Of a stretch of 64,000 nucleotides of DNA, positions 31,323 to 39,323 are shown piece after piece. Source of the DNA: Dehalococcoidia bacterium (GTDB lineage Bacteria; Chloroflexota; Dehalococcoidia; E44-bin15). Both the position numbers and the translations under genes were made by a program. The first letter of the stretch is position 1. The number at the start of each line of letters is the position of its first letter. Location of the stretch: contig JBAZMV010000001.1 of assembly GCA_041649635.1 (NCBI GenBank), positions 496,001 through 560,000 on the forward strand, read 5' to 3'. The notes below the pieces were generated by a model, which did no database searches, was not told the origin of the DNA, and was given only the letters and a program-made list of their open reading frames with translations.

Positions 31323-32471
31323 CTACGGCCACACGCCCTGGAAGCCGTCCTCACCGTTGGCATCGCAATCCTCGCCGACGCAAACGGAATAGATGCCGTA
31401 ATCATCAACCGCCCACACATAGTGACTCTCTGCCGAACAGCCCGTGCAACCCGAATCGCAATTGTCGTTATCCGGGCCGTCGATGGCGGCAACGCCTTCC
31501 GGCACCTCGTTGAACCCGCCCTCCGCGGTGACCCGCAGGGCGCAGATATCCAGTATCTGGACATCATAGCCGCTTATATTCACTGTGCCGTTAATCGTAG
31601 GGATCATGCCATCGTGATCGTAATAATACGCGTAAACCGCATAGTCCAGCTCATCATATATGGAATTGTACGCTTCCTCCTCAGGGCTCGGAATTTCGGA
31701 TGTGCTGGTGATGGTCACATACCGGCTGTCCTGTTTAACCTGAGTGTTTTCCGGCAATGTCGGGCTTATACGGGTTACGTAGTCCTGGGCCGCGTCTGAA
31801 TCTTCGAACTTGAATATCGTAACGTTGGAGATATTACCGCCGCTTACGTACTCCACAACCCCCGCCGCCAGGAAATCGTAGGTCTCCGACAGGGATTCGC
31901 CCCCTGCCACTACAAAGATGTAGCCGTCGGGCAGGCGGCCGAATACATCCTGCACATCTTTGTTGCCATAAAGCGAAGCAGCTTCTCCCTTCGACACATC
32001 GATACAAAGTTGCACGTCATCGCGGCTTCCAATGAAGACCTCGCCGTCTATAATAGCGGTGCTGTATGAATACATGTCGGTCCATATGGTTATACCCTCG
32101 TACTGTAGCGACTCGATGCTTGTCTCCTCGATGGCCGGTACCATCCGGGAAGTGTTGAAGTTGCCGGAATACACCCTGATTCTGTACTCGCTGCCCGCTA
32201 TGCCGAAACCCGTTACATTGCTGATGTTTTCGCCGTAGATCTCCTGCCCGACGAACTGCTCCTGGAACCATTCCCATGTCGAAGACATGGCTTCGTCGGA
32301 TTGAAGCGCGCGGACATCGATGAAAGTGAACTCGCCCAGTTCCTCCGGCACCATATTCGCTAATCGGACGAACTCTGTATCACCGGAACCGGATGGCAGA
32401 ACGACGGCGATGATAACCAGCACTACGCCCAGGATAATAGCCAGAAAAGGAATCTTATTCATCATCCACAT
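31323..32471 (-). CDS. Secreted or anchored two-part protein ending in a family B-like domain
   Basis: A 382-residue protein. Residues 1-27 form a signal anchor (KIPFLAIILGVVLVIIAVVL). Residues about 40-270 are an exported domain that I do not recognise, with VFIGSRDDVQLCIDVSKGE and LPDGYIFVVAGGES. The last 110 residues are family B: YDELDYAVYAYYYDHDGMIP, DNDNCDSGCTGCSAESHYV, WAVDDYG and GFQGVWP. It shares the GCTGC form with the 62099 gene, defining a B2 subtype. GGAG before 32465 suggests MMNKIPF as the true start. Confidence 0.7.
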   Translation of the reverse strand: MWMMNKIPFLAIILGVVLVIIAVVLPSGSGDTEFVRLANMVPEELGEFTFIDVRALQSDEAMSSTWEWFQEQFVGQEIYGENISNVTGFGIAGSEYRIRVYSGNFNTSRMVPAIEETSIESLQYEGITIWTDMYSYSTAIIDGEVFIGSRDDVQLCIDVSKGEAASLYGNKDVQDVFGRLPDGYIFVVAGGESLSETYDFLAAGVVEYVSGGNISNVTIFKFEDSDAAQDYVTRISPTLPENTQVKQDSRYVTITSTSEIPSPEEEAYNSIYDELDYAVYAYYYDHDGMIPTINGTVNISGYDVQILDICALRVTAEGGFNEVPEGVAAIDGPDNDNCDSGCTGCSAESHYVWAVDDYGIYSVCVGEDCDANGEDGFQGVWP

Positions 32472-32530
32472 GTCTCCAATCTCTTACTCATCGACAAAAT
32501 TATCATTAAACCGGTAAACGCAATGTAAAG

Positions 32531-32794
32531 CTACCTTCGCCTTCTGAACATGTGCCTTCCAAGATAGATTGGATGAGGCCAAATAAAGTAGTGAAACAAC
32601 AATACGGCTATAGTCTTGACCCCGTAATAAATCGCGCCGAACAGTTTAATGATGACTTCGACTATCTTAAAGAAACGGATAACAATCCAGCGCAACGCCC
32701 TCGCGGGAGCGGAATAATCGGACTCCCCGCAGCCATGTTCCGATACTATCGTCTCATTGTCCGGTTTACCTTTTGATTCCAATATCGACATCAT
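32531..32794 (-). CDS. Small membrane-associated protein
   Basis: An 87-residue protein: acidic N-terminus with HGCGESD, then a long hydrophobic/amphipathic stretch at about 34-75 (IRFFKIVEVIIKLFGAIYYG, then a second segment), ending in RRRR. Not recognised. Weak ribosome site (CTGGAA). It lies between the family B-like gene and the glycosyltransferase operon. Confidence 0.5.
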   Translation of the reverse strand: MMSILESKGKPDNETIVSEHGCGESDYSAPARALRWIVIRFFKIVEVIIKLFGAIYYGVKTIAVLLFHYFIWPHPIYLGRHMFRRRR

Positions 32795-32834
32795 TTCCAG
32801 TTAACCGATTCGAATGTTCCCTATGCTAGAAAAC

Positions 32835-32857
32835 AAAAAGCCTCAAACGTCTGAGGC
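32835..32857 (-). terminator. Rho-independent terminator of the glycosyltransferase operon
   Basis: On the minus strand GCCTCA / TGAGGC with a GACGTT loop, followed by TTTTTG. Confidence 0.75.
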
Positions 32858-32885
32858 CTATGATATCATCTGACCAATTATTCGT

Positions 32886-34160
32886 CTATCGCTTACGCGC
32901 CGCTATGACGCTTTCATAGACCTCTACGCACCGTCTGGCGCAGGCCTCCCATGTGAAGCGCTCCTCAATGCGCTTCCTGCCGCCGACCGCCAGCTTCCGG
33001 CGCAGGTCGGCGTCGGCCAGCAGTCGCTTGATGGCATCGGCCAGGGCGTCCGGGTCCTCGGGCGGGACCAGCACGCCGCAGCTGCCGTCCCGGCCCACGA
33101 CCTCGGGCAGTGCGCCAGCGTTTGTGGTAATAACGGGAATGCTGCAGGACATGGCCTCGGCCGCGGGAAGCCCGAAGCCTTCGTAAACGGACGCGGTGAT
33201 AGCGATATCGGATAACGAGTAATGCTCTACCAGTTCATCGTTAGTCACCCTGCCGGTGAACGTCACCATATCCTCGATATCGAATTTCTTAATCAGATCG
33301 GGAGCGTAGGTCTCGTTGAGTTCAACCTCATCGACAACGGTCAGCTTGACCTTGACGCCAAGGCCCTTTAGTATGTGCAGCGCTTTTAGCAGGAAAAGGA
33401 TGCCTTTTTTGCGATCGCTGGTGCGTCCCACAACGATGAGACGCCCGTGACCGTTCCTGTCCTTTGCGTGATGGCCGTTGCCGTTGCGGAATATCTGTGT
33501 ATCCACGCCGCAGTACGCGATATGCAGCTTATCGTCGGCTATACGGAACTCGCGGCGGATCTCTTCGGAGGAACTCTCGGAATCTGTGATGACCGCATCC
33601 AGTCGCCGCGATACGAAGCCCTGCATGAACGGCGGGTACAAGATTAGCTGGCGGAACCTCTGCCAGGCGCTGGTGGTCTGGGCCAGTTCGGCGCGGGTGT
33701 CTATGGGCAGGGGGTGGTGTATGGTGGCAACGACCGGTATGCCCAGCGTTTTCATCCACAGCAGCCCGTAAGCAAGGCACTGGTTATCATGGATTACATC
33801 GTAGCGATGCCCGCTCAGTGCCAGCTCGCGGATCTTCATATAGGCCTTGAGGCTGAATGTAAATATCTCCGGGAACATGCCCAGCTTCGTACCGCCGAAC
33901 TCGAACAGGTTGAACGGGGTCATCAGATCGAACGGACGGTTGTACTCAAACAATGACCGGCCGTCGTGGCGGCGGTCGTAGAGGTTCAGGCTGTCCAGCT
34001 TGTGCACACGAACGCCCTCGGGGACATCGGGATACGGCGGCCCGACGATGAGATCAACCTCGTGCCCCAGCTGCTGAAGCGCTCGGGCCAGGTAATAAAG
34101 ATAAATGCCCTGCCCGCCGCAGTATTTGTTACCTCGATAGCAAAGAAGGCATATCTTCAA
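32886..34160 (-). CDS. Glycosyltransferase family 4
   Basis: A 424-residue GT-B enzyme: MKICLLCYRGNKYCGGQGIY at the N-terminal acceptor domain, HHPLPID, GRTSDRKKGILFLLKAL (nucleotide-sugar phosphate binding) and SVYEGFGLPAAEAMSC (the E-x7-E motif), then GVLVPPEDPDALADAI. It probably transfers a sugar from a nucleotide donor in cell-envelope glycan synthesis. The start is TTG 34160 with GGAG upstream. It is a close paralogue of the 34900 gene; a methyltransferase gene lies between them. Confidence 0.88.
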   Translation of the reverse strand: MKICLLCYRGNKYCGGQGIYLYYLARALQQLGHEVDLIVGPPYPDVPEGVRVHKLDSLNLYDRRHDGRSLFEYNRPFDLMTPFNLFEFGGTKLGMFPEIFTFSLKAYMKIRELALSGHRYDVIHDNQCLAYGLLWMKTLGIPVVATIHHPLPIDTRAELAQTTSAWQRFRQLILYPPFMQGFVSRRLDAVITDSESSSEEIRREFRIADDKLHIAYCGVDTQIFRNGNGHHAKDRNGHGRLIVVGRTSDRKKGILFLLKALHILKGLGVKVKLTVVDEVELNETYAPDLIKKFDIEDMVTFTGRVTNDELVEHYSLSDIAITASVYEGFGLPAAEAMSCSIPVITTNAGALPEVVGRDGSCGVLVPPEDPDALADAIKRLLADADLRRKLAVGGRKRIEERFTWEACARRCVEVYESVIAARKR

Positions 34161-34167
34161 ATTCGGC

Positions 34168-34899
34168 TCACTCCTTGGGTTTTACGGTATAAACGACTAT
34201 GCTCTTGGGATGTATGAAATTAAAAATGCGCTCCATGCCCGCGGCGAATTTGGACCTGGTGATGATCTGCCGGTCGAGAAGGTGCTTGCGGTACATGGCC
34301 GGTATTCTGGCCTTCTCGTTCATCAGACCGAAACAGCACCTCATAATCCAGTACGTTGAATGGAAGGCATGCTCGAAACGTATCCCGTAGACCCTGAGGT
34401 TGTGGCGGCGTAGTATCGCAACGAGCTTCTTCGTAGTGAATATCCTCACGTGGCAGCCGGGACGGTTGTAATAATCCTCATCGATCATCCAGCATATCTT
34501 CTCCGGTACATAGGTCGGGACGGTGACAGCCATCAGGCCGCCCGGCTTCAGCACGCGCACCATCTCGGCGATGCCCTGGTCGGGGTCCGGCACGTGTTCC
34601 ATGACCTCGGAACAGATGATCTTATCGAAGCTGGCGTCGCGGAAGGGCAAACGCAGCGAGTCGCCCATGAGCACCAGCCAGTTCTTAGTTCCATCGTTCT
34701 GCGACTCCATGTAGTTCAGTACATAGTGGGCCTTCCTCAAACTGAGGTTATCGAGATCCAGGGAGCACACCAGCCCGCCGTCGCCGCCGTGGTTCAAACG
34801 AGACGAGGCCTCGAAGCTGTGGCGGCCCTCGCCGCAGCCGACGTCGAGGAACTTGTCGCCCTCTTTTATCTTGAATATCTCGTAGTTAACGGTGAGCAA
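34168..34899 (-). CDS. SAM-dependent methyltransferase (glycan-associated)
   Basis: A 243-residue class I methyltransferase: FLDVGCGEGRHSFEASS (SAM motif I), CSLDLDNLSLRKA, FDKIICSEVMEHVPD and VLKPGGLMAVTVPTY. The start TTG 34899 directly follows the TAA of the upstream glycosyltransferase, with GGGAGG 8 nt before it. Its place between two GT4 genes suggests that it methylates the same glycan or its lipid carrier (inference). Confidence 0.83.
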   Translation of the reverse strand: MLTVNYEIFKIKEGDKFLDVGCGEGRHSFEASSRLNHGGDGGLVCSLDLDNLSLRKAHYVLNYMESQNDGTKNWLVLMGDSLRLPFRDASFDKIICSEVMEHVPDPDQGIAEMVRVLKPGGLMAVTVPTYVPEKICWMIDEDYYNRPGCHVRIFTTKKLVAILRRHNLRVYGIRFEHAFHSTYWIMRCCFGLMNEKARIPAMYRKHLLDRQIITRSKFAAGMERIFNFIHPKSIVVYTVKPKE

Positions 34900-36117
34900 T
34901 TACATGACCTCCCGGTACACATCGAGCGTCTTCCTGGCGGCTTCCTCCCAGCTGAACATCCGGAGCACCCGGTCGCGCCCCACCACACCCATGCGCCGGC
35001 GCAGGTCGTCGTCGCTCAACAGCCGCCTCACCGCTTCGGCTATAGCCGTATGATCGCCCGGAGGCACGAGTATGCCGCTCGCCTCATCCACGACCTCCGC
35101 CAGCGCCCCGGCCGTAGTGGAGACGACGGGCACTCCGCAGGACATGGCCTCGGCCGCCGGCAAACCGAACCCTTCGTACAGCGAGGGGATGACCGCGACC
35201 TCGGCCCGGTTGTACTGTTTTACCAGATCCTCGGTGCTCAGCCTGCCGGTGAACTCCACGCTGCCGTTAAGGCCGCAGCGCTCGGCCAGCGCCGGCGTAT
35301 ACTCGTTATCCGGCCGCCCGCGGTCGACGATGGTCAGTTTGACATCCATCTCCTTGCGCAGGTCGCGCACGGCGCGCAGGAGGTAGAGCACGCCCTTCTT
35401 GCGATCCGACGTATTGGCCACGACGATGATGCGCCCCTTCTCCTTCTGGACACCCTCCAGCGGACGGAAAGCATCCGTATCGATGCCGTTATAGACCACG
35501 CGCATCTTTTTATGCGGAACCTTGAACGAATTGTTTATCTCCCTGGCCGCATTATCGGACACCGTTATGACGCGGTCCATAGCCGCCGCCGAGAGGTGCT
35601 GCATGAAGAAGGGATAGAAAAGTATCCTGCGCAAACGGCCCTGTATGCTGTGGATATAAGGCAGGTCGGTCTTCTTATCGATGGGCAGCGGGTGATGGAT
35701 GGTAGCCACAACGGGAACGCCGAGCGACTTCATAAGTATATTACCGTAGCCTAAAGTCTGGTTGTCGTGTATTATGTCAAATTTATTCTCGCTCATTATC
35801 CGGCGCAGCTTGTCATACGAACGGAAGCTGAAGGTGAACATCTCGGGGAACTTGCCTACACGCGTCACGGCGACATCATAGAGATTGAGAGGGGTGAAAA
35901 TTTTGAAAGGGTCGTGCTTGGGGAAACCGAACTCGAAGAGGTTTAGATTTTCGACGCGGTGCTCGACCACGCCCTCCGCGAGCTGCGGATACGGCGGCCC
36001 GACGATAGCATGAACCTCGTGCCCCAGCCGGTGCAGCTCCCGCGACAGGTAGTAAAGGTAAACCCCCTGCCCGCCGCAGAACATGTTGCCCCGGTTGCAG
36101 AGGAGGCAGATCTTCAA
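34900..36117 (-). CDS. Glycosyltransferase family 4, paralogue
   Basis: A 405-residue GT-B enzyme paralogous to the 32886 gene: LKICLLCNRGNMFCGGQGVY, HHPLPIDKKTDL, NTSDRKKGVLYLLRAV and SLYEGFGLPAAEAMSCGVPV. I set the start at TTG 36117, which overlaps the NUDIX stop as TTGA, has GGAGG about 9 nt upstream and aligns exactly with the paralogue's start. An in-frame ATG at 36180 would add 21 residues unlike the family. Confidence 0.87.
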   Translation of the reverse strand: MKICLLCNRGNMFCGGQGVYLYYLSRELHRLGHEVHAIVGPPYPQLAEGVVEHRVENLNLFEFGFPKHDPFKIFTPLNLYDVAVTRVGKFPEMFTFSFRSYDKLRRIMSENKFDIIHDNQTLGYGNILMKSLGVPVVATIHHPLPIDKKTDLPYIHSIQGRLRRILFYPFFMQHLSAAAMDRVITVSDNAAREINNSFKVPHKKMRVVYNGIDTDAFRPLEGVQKEKGRIIVVANTSDRKKGVLYLLRAVRDLRKEMDVKLTIVDRGRPDNEYTPALAERCGLNGSVEFTGRLSTEDLVKQYNRAEVAVIPSLYEGFGLPAAEAMSCGVPVVSTTAGALAEVVDEASGILVPPGDHTAIAEAVRRLLSDDDLRRRMGVVGRDRVLRMFSWEEAARKTLDVYREVM

Positions 36118-36653
36118 CTCTCGCACCCTCCGCGATACAGCAGCAGCGTCAGCAAGCCTATAATGCTCTTGCCGTCGCATAACTCTCCGGATTTTATCAT
36201 CTGAGGTATATCCTTCAGCGGCACTGTAACGACCTCGATTTCCTCATCCTCATCGTTGCGGCTGAGCCCGGGCTTGAGCCCGGTGGCCAGATACAGATAG
36301 AGGAACTCCGTGGAATAGCCCGGCGCCGCATAGGCACCGCCTATCTGCTCGATCGTTTCAGCGGTGAACCCGGTCTCCTCTTCAAGCTCCCTCAGTGCGC
36401 TCTGTACCGGATCCTCCCCGTCCTCCATGCCACCCGCCGGTATCTCCAGCAGCGTTTTGGCTACAGCGTGGCGGTACTGGCGCACCAGAATCACATTCTC
36501 ATCTTCATCAATGGCCACGATGCCGACGCTGTTGGGATATCCAGCTATCTCGCGCGTTGTCTCCCTGCCGCTGGGCAGAACTACCCTGTCGACGCGCAGG
36601 TTGATGCGGCGTCCCTCGAATATTTTTTCCGTTGCCAGCGTCTGCTCCTCCAT
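36114..36653 (-). CDS. NUDIX hydrolase, ADP-ribose pyrophosphatase type
   Basis: A roughly 179-residue protein with a complete Nudix box: GGMEDGEDPVQSALRELEEE plus TGF (GxxxxxExxxxxxxREUxEExG pattern). NLRVDRVVLPSGRETTREI and VRQYRHAVAKTLLEIPAGGM are typical of ADP-ribose/ADP-sugar pyrophosphatases. ATG 36653 comes just after the GNAT stop; ATG 36665 would overlap it and is the alternative. Coupled to the glycosyltransferase downstream by a 4-nt overlap. Confidence 0.87.
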   Translation of the reverse strand: MEEQTLATEKIFEGRRINLRVDRVVLPSGRETTREIAGYPNSVGIVAIDEDENVILVRQYRHAVAKTLLEIPAGGMEDGEDPVQSALRELEEETGFTAETIEQIGGAYAAPGYSTEFLYLYLATGLKPGLSRNDEDEEIEVVTVPLKDIPQMIKSGELCDGKSIIGLLTLLLYRGGCES

Positions 36654-36657
36654 GACC

Positions 36658-37116
36658 CTACACATCCAAATTGCATATCAGCGCGATTTCATCGCAATCG
36701 GGGAATTTGGGACAGCGCATGCACTCGCCCCAGACCTTCTGCGGAAGCTCCGCCTTGTCGACGACGTGGAAGCCGCACTTCTCAAAGAAGCCCGGCTGAT
36801 ATGTCAGGCAGAAGACCTTGCCCAGGCCCAGCGACCCGGCCTCATCCATGCACGCCTTGACCAGTTTTGAGCCAAGGCCTTTGGACTGCGCGTCGCTGGC
36901 CACCGCGGTAGCCCTTATCTCTCCCAGGTCATCCCAGAAGATATGCAGCGATGCGCAGGCGACAACCTTATCGTCCTGCCTTATGACGAAGAAATCGCGG
37001 ATATTTTCATATAGCTCGCTCAGGGCGCGCGGCAGCATCTCCCCCTTGGACGCGTGGGAGTTCACCAGCTTGTGAATCTGCTTTACGTCGCTGATACGGG
37101 CCTTCTCTATTTTCAT
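36658..37116 (-). CDS. GNAT acetyltransferase, N-acetylglutamate synthase-like
   Basis: A 152-residue GNAT protein: KARISDVKQIHKLVN, LHIFWDDLGEIRATAVASDA, SKGLGSKLVKACMDEA (acetyl-CoA loop) and QPGFFEKCGFHVVDKAELP. The tail CMRCPKFPDCDEIALI is typical of stand-alone N-acetylglutamate synthase-like proteins, so a role in arginine synthesis is likely. Its start overlaps the NAD kinase stop by 4 nt. Confidence 0.83.
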   Translation of the reverse strand: MKIEKARISDVKQIHKLVNSHASKGEMLPRALSELYENIRDFFVIRQDDKVVACASLHIFWDDLGEIRATAVASDAQSKGLGSKLVKACMDEAGSLGLGKVFCLTYQPGFFEKCGFHVVDKAELPQKVWGECMRCPKFPDCDEIALICNLDV

Positions 37117-37946
37117 GATTTCGGCACCAGCCTCTCCACCAGTGTGCTGTAAAAGAAATTACGCGATTGCAGCCTGAGCAAACGCGTAACATACGGACTG
37201 AGAGATACCTTGACGGTCTTCTCGCCCTCCAAAGCCATATCGACCTGGCCGTCAACACTGAGCACCGCCTGATGCTCGGTTCGCACATTAAGCTCGATGA
37301 CGGACTGCGGGGAAAGAACAAGCGCGTTATCGAATGTCGGATGCGGACATATCGGGTTAAGCACTATCTCCCGGGCCTGCGGATACAGTATCGGGCCGTG
37401 CAGAGCCAGGGAGTACCCGGTGCTTCCCGTAGCCGTGGACACGATCACCCCGTCGGATTTGTATGTCGTAAACTTATTCTGATCGATCATTACCGTCACA
37501 CTAATAACCCTCGGCCTTGAACCACGCCCCACCACGACATCGTTCAGCCCGTGCAAGACCGCATTCCCGTCAACCTCGACCTGAATCATGGCACGCTCGT
37601 CGATCCAGCCCTCCCCCTTGAGCAGCGCGGGAAGGCGATCGCGAGCCTCGGCCATCTTCAACTCGGTAAGGAACCCCAGCTTACCCAGGTTTACGCCGAC
37701 TATAGGCACAGAGTACGGTGCCGCCATCCGCGCCGTCCTGAGCACGGTGCCGTCCCCGCCCACACACAGGACCATCTCCGACTTCTCTATATGCGAACAA
37801 ATCTCAGATTCGTCCTGCGAGGAACACTGCCAGCACGATAATTTCAGCGTTTCTAAGAACTTTGCGGTTTCCTCGGAGAAGTCCCGGGCAGCCTGTATTC
37901 TGGGGTTATATAATATGCCTATGCGCTTCAATGAACGCTCTTTCAA
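37113..37946 (-). CDS. nadK: NAD kinase
   Basis: A 277-residue ATP(polyphosphate)-NAD kinase. LCVGGDGTVLRTARMAAPYS has the GGDG motif, and VGVNLGKLGFLTEL, LNDVVVGRGSRPRVI and SDGVIVSTATGSTGYSLA are the remaining conserved blocks. It makes NADP from NAD in the cytoplasm. First gene of a six-gene minus-strand run that includes GNAT, NUDIX, GT4, methyltransferase and GT4, all overlapping or nearly so. Confidence 0.95.
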   Translation of the reverse strand: MKERSLKRIGILYNPRIQAARDFSEETAKFLETLKLSCWQCSSQDESEICSHIEKSEMVLCVGGDGTVLRTARMAAPYSVPIVGVNLGKLGFLTELKMAEARDRLPALLKGEGWIDERAMIQVEVDGNAVLHGLNDVVVGRGSRPRVISVTVMIDQNKFTTYKSDGVIVSTATGSTGYSLALHGPILYPQAREIVLNPICPHPTFDNALVLSPQSVIELNVRTEHQAVLSVDGQVDMALEGEKTVKVSLSPYVTRLLRLQSRNFFYSTLVERLVPKS

Positions 37947-38117
37947 TTATTATTTCAAAACTTATGTCGCAAGGGGAAGTCTATCATCGCCGCTACTTAC
38001 TGTCAAGTTTAAACGGAGATTTATGTAGAGTAAGCAATCGTAGTCTGCGCCCGCCGCTTCCTTGTCATTGCGAGCCCTTCCATGCAGTCTTCACAAAGGA
38101 AGGACAAAGCAATCTCG

Positions 38118-38208
38118 TCAACCCCCTGTATCCCCCACTCTTGGGGGAAATTTAAAAAAGTTAGGGGACACCCCTATAACCCCGACAGGAGAGACTTCTC
38201 TCTCCTGT
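38118..38208 (-). repeat. Type R2 repeat, reverse orientation
   Basis: TCAACCCCCTGTATCCCCC, CTTGGGGG, TAGGGGACACCCCTA and AGGAGAGACTTCTCTCTCCT are the R2 elements in reverse. Just before it, at about 38066-38095, are CCTTCCATG/AAGGAAGG pieces of the R3 hairpin. Nothing else is visible in 37947-38215. Confidence 0.75.
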
Positions 38209-38215
38209 ACCTCTC

Positions 38216-38644
38216 TCAAACTACCCCCGCCAGCTTCATGAGGCGCTGCGTGTCCTCATGAAGCTCCCCCCACATCCCCCTCATCTCGCTTCGCGTTACC
38301 CAGCGACCTTCCCCCACATCGCTGGCTGGCGCGAACTCGCCTCCGGCGACCCTCGCTATGAAATCGATATATACTACATGCAATGCGACTTTTGCCCCCT
38401 CGCGCACGATGCGCTCAAAGGCCGGAATCTGAATGCCGAGCTCGACATCGAGGCCGGTCTCCTCCTTGACCTCGCGCCTGGCCCCCTCCTCCAGCGTCTC
38501 CCCCAACTCCAGCCTTCCCCCCGGGCAGATCCACTTCCCCTGCCAGTAGCCCTTGCGCTCCGTCCTGTGTTTGACGAGCAGTATCCGACCGTCTTTGTCC
38601 TCGATCACCGCTCCGACCGCCAGTATTATCTCGCTCAATTCCAC
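38216..38644 (-). CDS. NUDIX hydrolase (MutT-like)
   Basis: A 142-residue protein: ILAVGAVIEDKDGRILLVKH, then a full Nudix box, GGRLELGETLEEGARREVKE and ETGLDVELG. Probably sanitises or recycles nucleotides or a related diphosphate; substrate not deducible. ATG 38644 lies 12 nt after the DUF3795 stop, so the two are probably cotranscribed. The gene ends inside the flank of a dispersed repeat. Confidence 0.85.
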   Translation of the reverse strand: MELSEIILAVGAVIEDKDGRILLVKHRTERKGYWQGKWICPGGRLELGETLEEGARREVKEETGLDVELGIQIPAFERIVREGAKVALHVVYIDFIARVAGGEFAPASDVGEGRWVTRSEMRGMWGELHEDTQRLMKLAGVV

Positions 38645-38656
38645 TCCCGACCCGTT

Positions 38657-39016
38657 TTATTTATATCTGCCATGCGCACGTTTCCACCCTTCGGCGACAG
38701 CGAGAAACTTATCGTAGCCGTTCGCCCTGATATACTCCAGCGCTTCTTTGTATTTGCGATATTTGTAGCCGTTCTTGGCAAAGAAACCCTGCAGCGTTTC
38801 GCAAGAGTCATACTCGGAGCAATCGGCACAGGAGTAATAGCCCTTCCCCATGCAACAGACCTTGATCTTACACTTTGCCTTGGAGATATCACGACCGCCG
38901 CTGCCGTATCCCAGTTTGCAGCCAAGGCATGTCCGTTCGTTGGGATACTTGTCTCTTTGCCACTGCATGCACGTTTTGCAGTAAGCGCCGCAGCTCCCGA
39001 TCTCTTCAATACTCAT
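38657..39016 (-). CDS. DUF3795 family cysteine-rich protein
   Basis: A 119-residue protein: CGAYCKTCMQWQ, CLGCKLGYGSGG, CKIKVCCMGKGYYSCADC and YDSCETLQGFF. This is the compact DUF3795 form; compare 3105-3665, which has a long Lys-rich extension. Metal binding by the ten or more cysteines is likely; function unknown. Confidence 0.8.
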   Translation of the reverse strand: MSIEEIGSCGAYCKTCMQWQRDKYPNERTCLGCKLGYGSGGRDISKAKCKIKVCCMGKGYYSCADCSEYDSCETLQGFFAKNGYKYRKYKEALEYIRANGYDKFLAVAEGWKRAHGRYK

Positions 39017-39069
39017 CGTAATGTCCCGATATATTATAACCTTTGTCAGTCATGCGATGGAACTTCAAC

Positions 39070-39265
39070 CTCCTGCTATCCCAATCCCCCTTAGGCCCCC
39101 TTTTGTAAAGGATGAGGATGTCGTCAGGCTCCCTCTCTTTCAGAAAGAGAGGGGCTCCGGGGTGAGTTCGTTAAAGTTCCCCCTCTTTTTAGAAGAGGGG
39201 GTAAGGGGGTGTTTCCCAAAATTTTTCTTCCCTCTCCCTCCGCAGGGAGAGGGTCAGGGTGAGGA
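39070..39265. repeat. Inverted-repeat filler between DUF3795 and asd genes
   Basis: No gene is seen in 39017-39323. The stretch carries CCCTCTCTTTC/GAAAGAGAGGG (about 39131-39153), CCCCCTCTTTTTAGAAGAGG (about 39179) and CCCTCTCCCTCC/GGGAGAGGG pieces; similar AGAGAGGG elements occur at 40.9 and 53.0 kb. Confidence 0.6.
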
Positions 39266-39270
39266 CAAAC

Positions 39271-39299
39271 AAAAACGGGGGACATCGCTGTCCCCCGTT
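39271..39299 (-). terminator. Rho-independent terminator of asd
   Basis: On the minus strand AACGGGGGACA / TGTCCCCCGTT with a GCGA loop, ending in a run of five T, 25 nt after the asd stop. Confidence 0.82.
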
Positions 39300-39323
39300 A
39301 AACTTTATCGATCGATGTTATAG

